The translations under genes were made by a program, and so were the position numbers. From Lamellibrachia satsuma (Eukaryota > Annelida > Polychaeta > Sabellida > Siboglinidae): a stretch of DNA of 64,000 nucleotides. The DNA lies in the NCBI GenBank assembly GCA_033239005.1, contig BSQZ01000106.1, positions 1,291,001 through 1,355,000 of the forward strand. Direction: 5' to 3'. Under the pieces are notes generated by a model, which was not told the DNA's origin, ran no database searches, and saw only the letters and a program-made list of their open reading frames with translations. Shown here one piece after another: positions 12,384-22,899 of the stretch. Each line of letters opens with the position of its first letter. Position 1 is the stretch's first letter.

Positions 12384-12979
12384 TAATAGGCATAGACAAT
12401 GTAGAGACTGTTGATAGTTTCACTTATCTAGGCTCAGTTATGGATGCAGACAAAGGTTCAACAGCAGATATAAGCGCACGCCTAAAGAAAGCGAGAGCAG
12501 CCTATTATAAACTGAGGAAAGTGTGGGCATCAGGCCAATACAGAAGGAAAACGAAACTCAGAATCTACAAGAGCAATGTGATGTCAGTTCTACTATATGG
12601 AGCAGAATGCTGGAAGGTAAACCAAAATGATGGACAAAGGCTCAATACATTTCACAATAGATGTTTGCGTCGAATTCTACATATATTCTGGCCCAAAAAA
12701 ATTTCAAACGAAAAACTGTATGAAGAGGTAGAAATAAGCAGGATAACAGACATCATCAAGGCTAGAAGATGGAGTTTTATTAGCCATATCCTTCGATTTG
12801 AAAATACAAATGACTGCCGTATAGTGATGAATTGGACACCTGTGGGAAAGAGAGCGATCGGAAGACCAAAAGAGACATGGCGGAGAATGGCGGAAAAAGA
12901 ACGAGATGGGTTTGGGTGGACATCATGGGCAGAGGCGGCACAGAGGGCGGCTGACACATGGCGCCCAAGGGATCCGTAA
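12384..12979 (+). pseudogene. RTE reverse transcriptase, C-terminal part after the deletion
   Basis: It resumes in a shifted frame with VDSFTYLGSVMD, then KLRIYKSNVMSVLLYGAECW, RRILHIFWPKKIS and KRAIGRPKETWRR, the usual C-terminal thumb and tail of this LINE family, ending at WRPRDP. The junction near 12,380 joins GFLFVLV to the region just before YLGS; the intervening palm segment, which in relatives includes FADD, is missing. Confidence 0.85.
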
Positions 12980-12990
12980 GCCGTAAGTAA

Positions 12991-13003
12991 GCAACAATGA
13001 ACC
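12991..13003. repeat. Target-site duplication, right copy
   Basis: Exact copy of 9,982-9,994, directly after the 3' tail of the RTE-like element. Confidence 0.85.
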
Positions 13004-13720
13004 TTGCCAAGAAACTCCATCCACGAAGGACATGTATCTGAATGTTTACAAATATCATGTAGTGTACCACAAGTTAATGCATTTAAAACTTTACAGATAT
13101 AGTTGAATTGAGAGCTGTGTTATTTATGTTCAACGCATACCACAATATGCTGCCAAAATCTTCAAAAATCATTTGTGAAGTTTAATCCTTCACATTTTGC
13201 ACAAAGAAAACATCAGTTTTTGAGAGAAAATGTCCGTATAGATATGAGGGCATTCTGACGTAAAGACGATAACACTGTTATATGTCTATGCAACCATGTT
13301 CCTACGTACAGACATGAGGGAATTGTAAAGTAAAGATGATGACACAGTTATATGTCAATGCTACCATGTATGTACGTATAGATATGATATAGATATATCA
13401 ATGCTACCATAAACTTGGCCAAGAAGCTTCATCCATGCTTGTCAGTTACGAAGGACATGTCAAGCCAAGGTATAACTTGATTGTCGTCACGCAACCTTCT
13501 TGCCGTCAGTATATTTCTTCCCAATTGTAGTGTCAAACCTACAGGTGACTGTGTTATAATTGAGGGGGAGGCTGGGCACTGATTGTGAGAGTGTGCAAAC
13601 AAGAGGGAGACAATTCCCATCTCCAATCACGTTTCGATTGTAACTGGAATCTTGCCCGCGTTCTAGGACAGTACAGAAGGTGGCTAAAGCGAGTTGGAAG
13701 CATCAACACAGGAGTTGAAA
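13004..13720. other. Satellite remainder and degenerate short repeats
   Basis: The first 80 bp complete the satellite unit interrupted by the RTE insertion. Around 13,240-13,400 there are two to three loose copies of a unit of about 80 bp containing cacagttatatgtcaatgct. No gene is recognised. Confidence 0.55.
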
Positions 13721-15822
13721 CAGCCGTTCTGGCAACAGCAGCTCGTGATGACCGTTCATACAGGCGTGATAAGGGACACGTCAGGAATGAGCAACATGCG
13801 GATCACATAAATGATCGCAACACCCCCGTGACAATGACTGTGATCAGATGAAATGTCACACCAGGGACAACTCTAAAACATATGACTATGGTCATAGTCC
13901 CAGCCCTCTATCTCACATGTAACATAAAGATGATAATGCTGTTGTACACAAATGCTACCATGAACCTAATCAAGAAGCTTCATCCACGCTTGTCAGTTAC
14001 GAAGGACATGTATCTGAATGTTTACAAATACCATGTGGTGTACCACAAGGTTCTATCTTGGGTCTTAAATTGTTCATCATGTAAGTAAACGACATGTGTA
14101 ATGTGTCAAAGCTATTGAAATTTATTTTATATGCCGACGACACAAATTTTTTCTTTTCTCACAGTAACTTACCACATCTGGTGAAAGTATTATGCACGGA
14201 ACTCAATAAAAATTAATAAGTGGTTCGGCACAAATAAACAAATATGGATAAAGACAACCACAAGTGATGCAGCAGTCTATCCATTTCAGAAAAAAAAAAG
14301 CTCACGTATATATGAATATGTTCTGCAGCCACAAGTGATGCAGCAGTCTATCAACTTCAGATATCAAAAATGCTCATGTACAGCTCTATCAATGTGTGTT
14401 ACTGCCACAAGTGATGCAGCAGTCTATCCATTTCAGATAACAGAAATACTGATGAAGATATGAACTTGTACAACAGCTGAGCAGCCGTCTCTCGAAACAG
14501 CTGCAAACCATCATCGGTGACGTGAGTTTGCAGGGCTTTGTTGATATGGATGAAGACGAAGCAAGCACGCAGGCAGTTGGCGAGGCAGTATTGCCTGACA
14601 CCGGACAACCCTAGGAAGAAGCAGAAGATGTGCCTGCTTTTGGTAAATTAATCAAACGAAATGATGATGATCCCATATCTGGAAGTTGCGAAAGTGTGAA
14701 TAGCATTATGGGATACTTAGAGACGGACCACACGATGATATCATCAAAACTAAATAACAAATCACATCACTTGACCAGGTTTTGTGAAAAGTCTTAAACG
14801 TTTTATGGAAATGCATTTTAATGCATTAGCATTCTGTTTACAACACTTCGTACAGTTTATTGAAATATATACATATATGATGTCAGCAGATCACCACTAA
14901 GCATTAAAGTCAATGTTTAATTGATATTATTAAACTTGTAACTTGTAAATATGTTATTCATACATTTACCGATGCGAAATATTTTCACAGCTAAGACGAC
15001 AACAAGTTTGATAGCCCAACAACTGCCCAAGCTCTTGTTGACAGTCTTTTGACAATGACAGCACTAGAGACACTGAGGTAGGTTAATATGTTTTCTGAAG
15101 TATTGTTCTTTCTGACATCAAACTTCCAATTAGTACAGGTAGTTATATATGTGACTGTTATGAATATGATAGGCAAACAAATCAAATTAGCTGCCATTAA
15201 ATATAATATTACCAATATAATTTGTACCACTCCTTCATCATAACCAACATGGTCATAACTAGAAAAGTTAACTTCATGGAACCAGGATTTCATGTTTTGT
15301 CTACCTTGCCCTGTTTCCTCCCTCATTTCACTGATATGTAAGACTGTTGGAAACTTGTGTTGTCAGTCTTTGTTACAGGTAGGCGTGTTATCTTAGTCTT
15401 GTTGAAACAATATTATCATGAAATAAGACCTTCCTATCCACAACAGCATGGCTCTGTTGTGCCAATGACTGGGTTGTGTCCATGTGGCAATGCCTGCATT
15501 CCACACTTTGTGTCATATCTTGAATAGACTTTATCATGAAGGAATATGGGCTAGATGTGATGGTTGAACACATGACAGGCATCTTGGCTGGACCCAGATC
15601 TAACACTCTTGTATGATCCTTCCCTAAATATGATGAAGGATTAGAAGGAATAAGGGTTGGAGCAATGGTTGAACATGTGACAGGCACCTTCTCTGGATCC
15701 AACCTAATACTCTTGTATGATCCTTCCCTCAATATGACCAGTCTAATATTTAACAAACAAACATACCACAAAAAAATCACACACTTAGAAAGACAAAAAT
15801 ATTTTCAGACAGCTAATAATCA
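13720..15822. repeat. Dispersed repeat block R, copy 2
   Basis: Second copy of the 5,390-7,020 block. It keeps the reverse-transcriptase palm better than copy 1: GVPQGSILGL at about 14,040 and YADDTN at about 14,130, although a stop follows the GVPQG segment. Between 14,260 and 14,930 it carries extra sequence absent from copy 1, including three units of 71-75 bp with agtgatgcagcagtctatc at 14,260-14,430. The minus-strand open frames of copy 1 recur at 14,991-15,326 and 15,388-15,780. Confidence 0.75.
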
Positions 15823-16900
15823 AACCCAAAGCCAATAAAATAATTATGTAAACTCATTATTTGTTTACTGGTCTAGTCCACAATGCAGCGTTGTCTTGTC
15901 AACTGATTCAATAAGTTGTTATTTGAATATAACATTGCTCATATTTGTTACAACTTGAATGGATGCAATACTGGAATATAAGATGTTTTGACCTCGTCAA
16001 CTGCTGATTTGACAGACAAACTACAAAGGAAAGAGGTGGGTATTTCTGTTTTAGAAGAAACCACAGCTCTGGCAGCACCGAACCTGACGACCCTCTTCAT
16101 GACGGAGGGGTCACCGGCACAGCCCTAGCCACATGTGACAATGAACATGATAAGAAAAAGTATCACAACAGGGACAACTATACAGAAATATGAGGGGGCA
16201 GTGAAACCCGTCAAACTAAACCACCCTAGCCCCATCCTGTAACAGGGGTAATGGCCAAAAGCAGAACAAAATGTGAAAAAAACACTGACATGTGACAAAA
16301 ACACTGAGCAGTCAGACTAGTAGCAGAGGGGTAGCACAGTTAAGGGAGGTCAGGCGTACACAGTCGAGCCCAACAGTGGGCCACACCTTGTTCATACCAG
16401 CAACCATTTGCTGCAAAGAAATGCTAATGGTAGTGACACTGCTGTGCAGTGTCCACTCATTAGGCCAATCAAATGCCACTTCCCATGAACAAATACGGAT
16501 AAAGAAGACAGAAGACCACGCGGCTTAGTCGAAGGATTACACGTCTACCTCAGTATAGCTACTAGTTCTAACTAGTAGTTATGCTTGTAGATGTATATGT
16601 AACATAAACACGATAACACAGCTGTACGTCAACGCAACAATGAACTCTGCATAGACGCTTCATCCACGAAGGACATGTATCTGAATGTTTACAAATATCA
16701 TGTGGTGTACCACAAGGTTCTTGGGTCTTAGTGTTCGTCATGTAAGTAAACACGATAACACAGCTATTTGTGTTTGCAAGTTCTATCTTGGGTCTTAAAG
16801 TGTTTGTCATGTAAGTAAACACGATAACACAGCTATATGTGTTTGCAACAATGAACCTCGCCAAGAAACTCCATCCACGAAGGACATGTATCTGAATGTT
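15766..16900. repeat. Dispersed repeat block S, copy 2
   Basis: Matches 8,794-9,960, including the retropepsin-like fragment at 16,292-16,528, in which the sequence just after the VVDTA-like loop is deleted. It passes directly into the satellite array. Confidence 0.75.
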
Positions 16901-18720
16901 TACAAATATCATGTGGTGTACCACAACGTTCTATCTTGGGTCGTGTTCATAATTTAAGTAAACACGATAACACAGCTATATGTATTTGCAACAATGAATC
17001 TAGCCACTCCATCCACGAAGGACATGTTTACAAATATCATGTGGTGTACCACAAGGTTCTTGGGTCTAAAAATGTTCGTCATGTATGTAAACACGATAAC
17101 ACAATTATACGTGTTTGCAACAATGAACCTCGCCAAGAAACTCCATCCACGAAGGACATGTATCTAAATGTTTACAAATATCATGTGGTGTTCCACAAGG
17201 TTCTTGGGTCTTAAAGTGTTTGTCATGTAAGTAAACACGATAACACAGCTATACGTGTTTGCAAGTTCTATCTTGGGTCTTAAAGTGTTTGTCATGTAAG
17301 TAAACACGATAACACAGCTATATGTGTTTGCAAGTTCTATCTGGGGTCTTAAAGTGTTTGTCATGTAAGTAAACACGATAACACAGCTATATGTATTTGC
17401 AACAATGAACCTAGCCAAGAAACTCCATCCACGAAGGACATGTTTACAAATATCATGTGGTATTCCACAAGGTTCTTGGGTCTTAAAGTGTTTGTCATGT
17501 AAGTAAACACGATGACATAGCTATATGTGTTCGCAACAATGAACCTTGCAAAGAAACTCCATCCACGAAGGACATGTATCTGAATGTTTACAAATATCTT
17601 GGGTCTTAAAGTGTTTGTCATATACACGATGACACAGCTGTATGTGTTCGCAACAATGAACCTCGCCAAGAAACCCCATCCACGAAGGACATGTGTCTGA
17701 ATGTTTACAAATATCATGTGGTGTGCCACAAGGTTCTTGGGTCTTAAAGTGTTCGTCATGTAAGTAAACACGATAACACAGCTATATGTGTTTGCAACAA
17801 TGAACCTTGCAAAGAAACTCCATCCACGAAGGACATGTATCTGAATGTTTACAAATATCTTGGGTCTTAAAGTGTTTGTCATATACACGATGACACAGCT
17901 GTATGTGTTCGCAACAATGAACCTCGCCAAGAAACCCCATCCACGAAGGACATGTTTACAAATATATTGGGTCTTAAAGTGTTTGTCATATACACGATGT
18001 CACAGCTGTATGTGTTCGCAACAATGAACCTCGCCAAGAAACCCCATCCACGAAGGACATGTATCTGAATGTTTACAAATATCATGTGGTGTGCCACAAG
18101 GTTCTTGGGTCTTAAAGTGTTCGTCATGTAAGTAAACACGATAACACAGCTATATGTGTTTGCAACAATGAACCTTGCAAAGAAACTCCATCCACGAAGG
18201 ACATGTATCTGAATGTTTACAAATATCTTGGGTCTTAAAGTGTTTGTCATATACACGATGACACAGCTGTATGTGTTCGCAACAATGAACCTCGCCAAGA
18301 AACCCCATCCACGAAGGACATGTTTACAAATATCTTGGGTCTTAAAGTGTTTGTCATATACACGATGTCACAGCTGTATGTGTTCGCAACAATGAACCTC
18401 GCCAAGAAACCCCATCCACGAAGGACATGTATCTGAATGTTTACAAATATCATGTGGTGTGCCACAAGGTTCTTGGGTCTTAAAGTGTTCGTCATGTAAG
18501 TAAACACGATAACACAGCTATATGTGTTTGCAACAATGAACCTTGCAAAGAAACTCCATCCACGAAGGACATGTATCTGAATGTTTACAAATATCATGTG
18601 GTGTACCACAAGGTTCTATCTTGGGTCTTAAAGTGTTCGTCATGTAAGTAAACACGATAACACAGTTATATGTGTTCGCAACAATGAACCTAGCCAAGAA
18701 ACTCCATCTACGCTTGTTAG
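16560..18720 (+). repeat. Satellite array built from a reverse-transcriptase fragment
   Basis: About fourteen units, mostly 108-149 bp, each containing ccacgaaggacatgtatctg, then (in the longer units) catgtggtgtaccacaaggt, then a gtaagtaaacacgataacac stretch. The middle segment is the same DNA that reads SECLQISCGVPQGSILGL in the RT fragments at 5,790-5,840 and 14,000-14,060, so the unit derives from the LINE palm region. Between 17,655 and 18,391 three unlike units form a higher-order repeat of 368 bp present twice in succession. Long open frames on both strands here are by-products of the repetition. Confidence 0.85.
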
Positions 18721-18889
18721 TTGCGAAGGACTATGGACATGTATGTGAATGTTTATATAACAATGTAATCCTATGTAAACTCAAAACTGCTCTTTAACCC
18801 CTGGTACTGGCCAATAAGAAAACATTCCTGCATGTTCGGTACTGAACGGAGAATGTGTGGACGTCCCAGATGAAGCAGTGAGGGACTAG

Positions 18890-19430
18890 TCCCAGCGTCT
18901 CCCTGTCATGTGCGAAGGCTACGACCCCAAGAACATTTTTAATGCAGACGAGACTGGGCTGTTCTTCTGTGTTTTGCCAAGCAGGTCAATGGTGCAGAAG
19001 AAACGTGATTCCTACAAAAGGCTTCAAAGGACAGGATCACTGTGTTGTTGGCTGCTAGCACGTCAGGTGAAAAGCTGAAAGCCCTCGTGATTGTGAAATT
19101 CAAGAGACCACAGTGTTTTTCTTGGTATGAGATTGCTTCACTTTGTGTCGATGATGACCACAACAAGCCTGAATGACTACAAGTGTGTGTTCACAGTGGG
19201 GCTGAACCGCCTGAATAACAGGATGATATTCAACCTGATGTTTGTAGACAACTGTGCAGCCCATCCATGTATCCAGTTGTCTCACATCAAGCTCATCTTT
19301 CTACCACCAAACATAACAACAAAACTTCAACCGTGCGACGCTGGCAACATCCAGACGGTGAAAATTAACTACACAAACAGCTTCCTAAAATGTGGTTTCA
19401 CAGATGACAGCATCAATGAGGGTAAGTTTC
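18890..19430 (+). pseudogene. Tigger/pogo-type DDE transposase remnant
   Basis: In one frame near 18,925 the sequence reads YDPKNIFNADETGLFF, the block with the first catalytic Asp of CENP-B/Tigger transposases. In another frame, 19,127-19,498, it reads NLMFVDNCAAHP, then IKLIFLPPNITTKLQPCDAG, the blocks with the second and third Asp. At least one frameshift and several in-frame stops separate them, and the N-terminal DNA-binding domains are missing. The order and spacing of blocks make the family call firm. Confidence 0.85.
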
Positions 19431-19439
19431 TCATCATGA

Positions 19440-20170
19440 CTTGTGTGACAAGCCTTCAGCTGATCAGCAGTCTATCCACTGACACTGAGGTAGGTTAAAC
19501 TGTTTTCTGAAGTATTGTTCTTTCTGACATCAAACTTTCAGCTAGTATATATGTGATGAATATGAAAACATATCAAATTAGCTGCCATTAAATATAATAT
19601 TACCAATATAATTTTGCACTACTCATTCATCATAACCAACATGGTCATAAGTTAACTCATGGAACTCAAACTCAAAGTTAACTCATGGAACCAGGATTAT
19701 TTTCCACAATGTGAAGATATTTCTGTAGTTAATGTTTCATATTGGCTCCATCGTTTTGGCAGTATTGAAACAATCAATGCATGAGTTGAATGCATTATGA
19801 AATCTTTCATATTGAAATCATCAGCCGTACTGATGTACATGTTGTATCATCCGTATATTGTTTGGAAATCATATGATTTTCTACCTTGCCCGTTTTTCTC
19901 CCTCACTTTACTGGTAAGACTGTTGAAAACTTGTGTTGTCAGTCTTTGTTACAGGTAGGCGTGTTATTGTAAAAGTCTTTTGCTGCAGCAATATTATCAT
20001 GAAATAAGACCTTACTATCCATAAGACCATGGCGCTGTTGTGCCCATGACTGGGTTGTGTCCATGTGGCAATGCCTGCATTCCACACTTTGTGTCATATC
20101 GTGAATAGACTTTATCATGAAGGAATATGGGCTGGATGTGATGGCTGAACATGTGACAGGCAACATATAT
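19440..20170. repeat. Third copy of the right half of block R
   Basis: From acactgaggtaggtta onwards the sequence matches 6,270-6,800 and 15,070-15,590 with additional insertions. It directly follows the Tigger transposase remnant, so the block may be the 3' non-coding part of a Tigger-like element; that is inference. Confidence 0.65.
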
Positions 20171-22075
20171 TTAGCAAATAAACATGACGTATGTCCTTTA
20201 TTGTTATTTACCTTTTAAAATTGTAGTGTATTTTGTTTATTTACATTTTCTTACGAAACAACTCATCTTTCACCAACATGTTACAAGATGTTGCCAGTTG
20301 TGCACTGAACTGATATATTGCTAACTTTTGTCGTTTTATCCTCTCTCTTGTTCAATGACTAATTATCCTCGCTCTCTTGTTCATTGGGTTTGATTTTTGC
20401 CAAGTTTGAAGTATTAGCATAAACTACAGTAAGCAATCTGATTTACCCTTACATATATAGAATTTGGTACTGGTGATGAACTTTCCTCCCTGATAAACAA
20501 ATAAGACAAAATGACACGAAGACTTGCCAGAGAGATATCGGACAAGCAATTTCAAAAAGTCACGAAGATTTGATACAATCCAGCACACCTAATTTAGCAA
20601 ACCATTCAGCACTGAAATCAAATAAAGATTATGACAAAAAGTTACGTTTGATATTTTGCCAGTTTATGTGTTTGTGGAGGTTTCTTGTTCCAGGTGGTAC
20701 TAAACGAACCGAATTATTAGAACCGTGATGTCAAGGACAAGAAAACCAATTTCTTCTGCATCAACACAGAAGAAATGCAACATCTGATATAATATGTGCA
20801 CACAGACAGAGAGGTGCATCAACTTTGATTGTTGCGATGAGTGTAGAGCAGCCCTATGGAAAAACAAACACAACCACTGCACAAGGTTCGTGTAGTGACA
20901 AACACTCACAAAAAGATTGGAAGTCATCAAAGATGGTGAAAAAACAGCTAAGGTATGTCAGTGTACAACTGAAATGCAATGCAGTGATGAAGATGGTAAT
21001 GATAATATCATAAACTATTAAAGTGTTACCAATGGTGTGACATACTTTTTGACTTTCCACTGCAACAATAATGACAATCTGTAAGAGATCAAAGTGAAAC
21101 AGTGACATAGTGGCAATGACACAGTCTACACAGAAACCTGATTACTGAGACGGGGGTGACACAAGCGATGGACATTGTGATGCGGAGACTGGCCTACCAT
21201 TGCAGTGATGCAGGTTTTTGCCATGTATGTATATTTATATACAACTTCACCTGCTGAAAAGCAAATGACATTATTGATGCCAAATTGCACTCATATTTAC
21301 TGTAGATCACTAAAATTGTGAAAGAAACCAGACAACGTCAGGATGCTGTAATTCTAGTTATATATAGCGCTGAATCTATGATATATGCTCAAAGCACTTA
21401 ACAAATAAATACATTTAAGACGGCTGCAAAAGGTTGGCATCAACCCTAAGAATCAGTAAACATTAAAAACTACAACATTTTAAACCATTGCAGTTTAGAA
21501 AATACAAACACAAACAACAGGCTACCACAACAACATCTGGAACTCACAGGATGGGTGCTATTTAGGGCATAGATGTTTCAAAAGTACATTATGGCATTCA
21601 TCGTCATTCACTTAGAAAAATTATTTTTACAATTCTAAAGAAAGATTTTTGTTTCTACAATGCAGGTGCAGGATGTGTTAGCCCAAAGTATGCCTTTGAG
21701 TCATGAGATCATGCCACGCAACTGGATACATGCAGCTGGATACTGGATACAGTAAACTGGACGTCACTCTGGAAACACTGATCTGTGTGAATTCTCTTTT
21801 AGTGCTAAACGAAGTGGTGATGAGATCATGTGGAGCCAATGTGATGATGTAAACGGTGGTGCCACCTAGCACATGTGAGCAGTGCAGAGGAGCTGCCAGC
21901 AGCACATACATGTCCCAGAGCAGATTGGTATCGACCCACCAGCTCTAAGACAGGAAGCATCATTCTGCTGCATGATGCAACGCAAGATGTAAACTGTACA
22001 AAACCGAAGCAACTTAAATCACCCAACCCACTCTGCAACTGATATCTCCACCGCCCTCCCAAGCAGTCTGTGGAA
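20171..22075. other. AT-rich DNA without recognised feature
   Basis: I see no domain, splice chain or repeat that I can name here. Small open frames (for example 20,825-21,013) show no motif. Confidence 0.5.
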
Positions 22076-22079
22076 CACT

Positions 22080-22640
22080 GGGTAAAGGCTAGATGGGATT
22101 ATTTTACACTACACGGCTCAGAAATTTGGGCTATGAAAAAGTTGGATGCCTATGAGAGGCATGGTGCCATATGCTCCGAATAAACTGGGTCGAGAAGAAG
22201 ACAAATGTCTGGTGAAGATGGAGATGGCTGGGGCATGTGTGTCGAATGCCGCCAGATGCATTGCCCAGAACAGCCCTACGCTGGACACCGGGGGGGGGGG
22301 GGGGCGGAAAAGTGGTGGTCCCAAGGAGACATGACAAAGAACCATGGAGAAAGAGATGAAGACATGTGGACTGACCTGGGAAACCATCACCAGACAGGCT
22401 GCAAACCAACAGCAGTGGTGTTCTCTTGTGGAAGCCTTATGTGCCACTTGAGGCACGAAGAGGACTGAGTTAGTGAGTTTGGAGAGCGGCACTATATGGC
22501 TCAGAAAGTTGGGCTATGAAAAAGACTGATGACAAAAAGTTGACGCCTTTGAGAGGTGTGGCGTCATATGCTCCGAATAAGCTGGGTCGAGAACAAGACA
22601 AATGTCTGGGTCCAACAACTGGCTGGCATGTCTGCAGAGA
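22080..22640 (+). pseudogene. LINE reverse-transcriptase C-terminal fragments, two copies
   Basis: The first copy, 22,080-22,475, reads in shifting frames SEIWAMKKLDAYE, then a histidine/cysteine-rich part, then TWETITRQAAN and SLVEALCAT, the usual carboxy end of a LINE ORF2. A second, shorter copy at 22,480-22,640 repeats LYGSESWAMKK and diverges after about 150 bp. A run of G residues at about 22,290 sits inside the first copy. Both are dead 5'-truncated insertions or a tandem duplication of one. Confidence 0.75.
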
Positions 22641-22671
22641 CATGCCAATCTATTCAGCACAGCTGAAATGA

Positions 22672-22850
22672 CAAAAAGCAGAGCTGCTCTGCGAATAAGA
22701 GATTTTTTTGCTGTAATTCGCAAAGCTGCTCTGCCTCTGCGAATAAGAAACATTTTTGCCGTAAACTCGCTCCTCTGCTCTGCAAATAAGAACAGTTTTG
22801 GCCGTTATTCGCAAAGCTGCTCTGCGAATAGTCTCTGCCGGAAATGATTC
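22672..22850. repeat. Minisatellite with unit of about 50 bp
   Basis: Three to four imperfect units contain aaagctgctctgcgaataag followed by a T-rich stretch and gccgtaattcgc. The gctctgcgaat and attcgcaaagc segments are partly complementary, so each unit can form a small hairpin. Confidence 0.75.
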
Positions 22851-22899
22851 GTCAAAGTCAAAGTCAATGAACCTGGTCCTTGCAACATCGCCCACACAT

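Larger units (their letters stand above)
9995..12990 (+). mobile_element. RTE-like non-LTR retrotransposon, internally deleted
   Basis: An almost end-to-end element of about 3.0 kb, bounded by a 13-bp target-site duplication. A leader of about 250 bp precedes an apurinic-type endonuclease and a reverse transcriptase encoded as one polyprotein in this clade. The 3' end carries a short repeated tail (gtaag/ccgtaag) rather than poly(A), as is usual for RTE-type elements. It is dead: one frameshift near 10,960, a stop at 11,157-11,159, and a deletion near 12,380 that removes the catalytic palm. The clade assignment rests on the WNVRTM endonuclease start and on overall similarity remembered from RTE proteins. 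Confidence 0.85.

Noticed and set aside
16560..18720. CRISPR-like array
   Set aside because: Units are contiguous variants of one sequence without unique spacers, in an animal-type genome.
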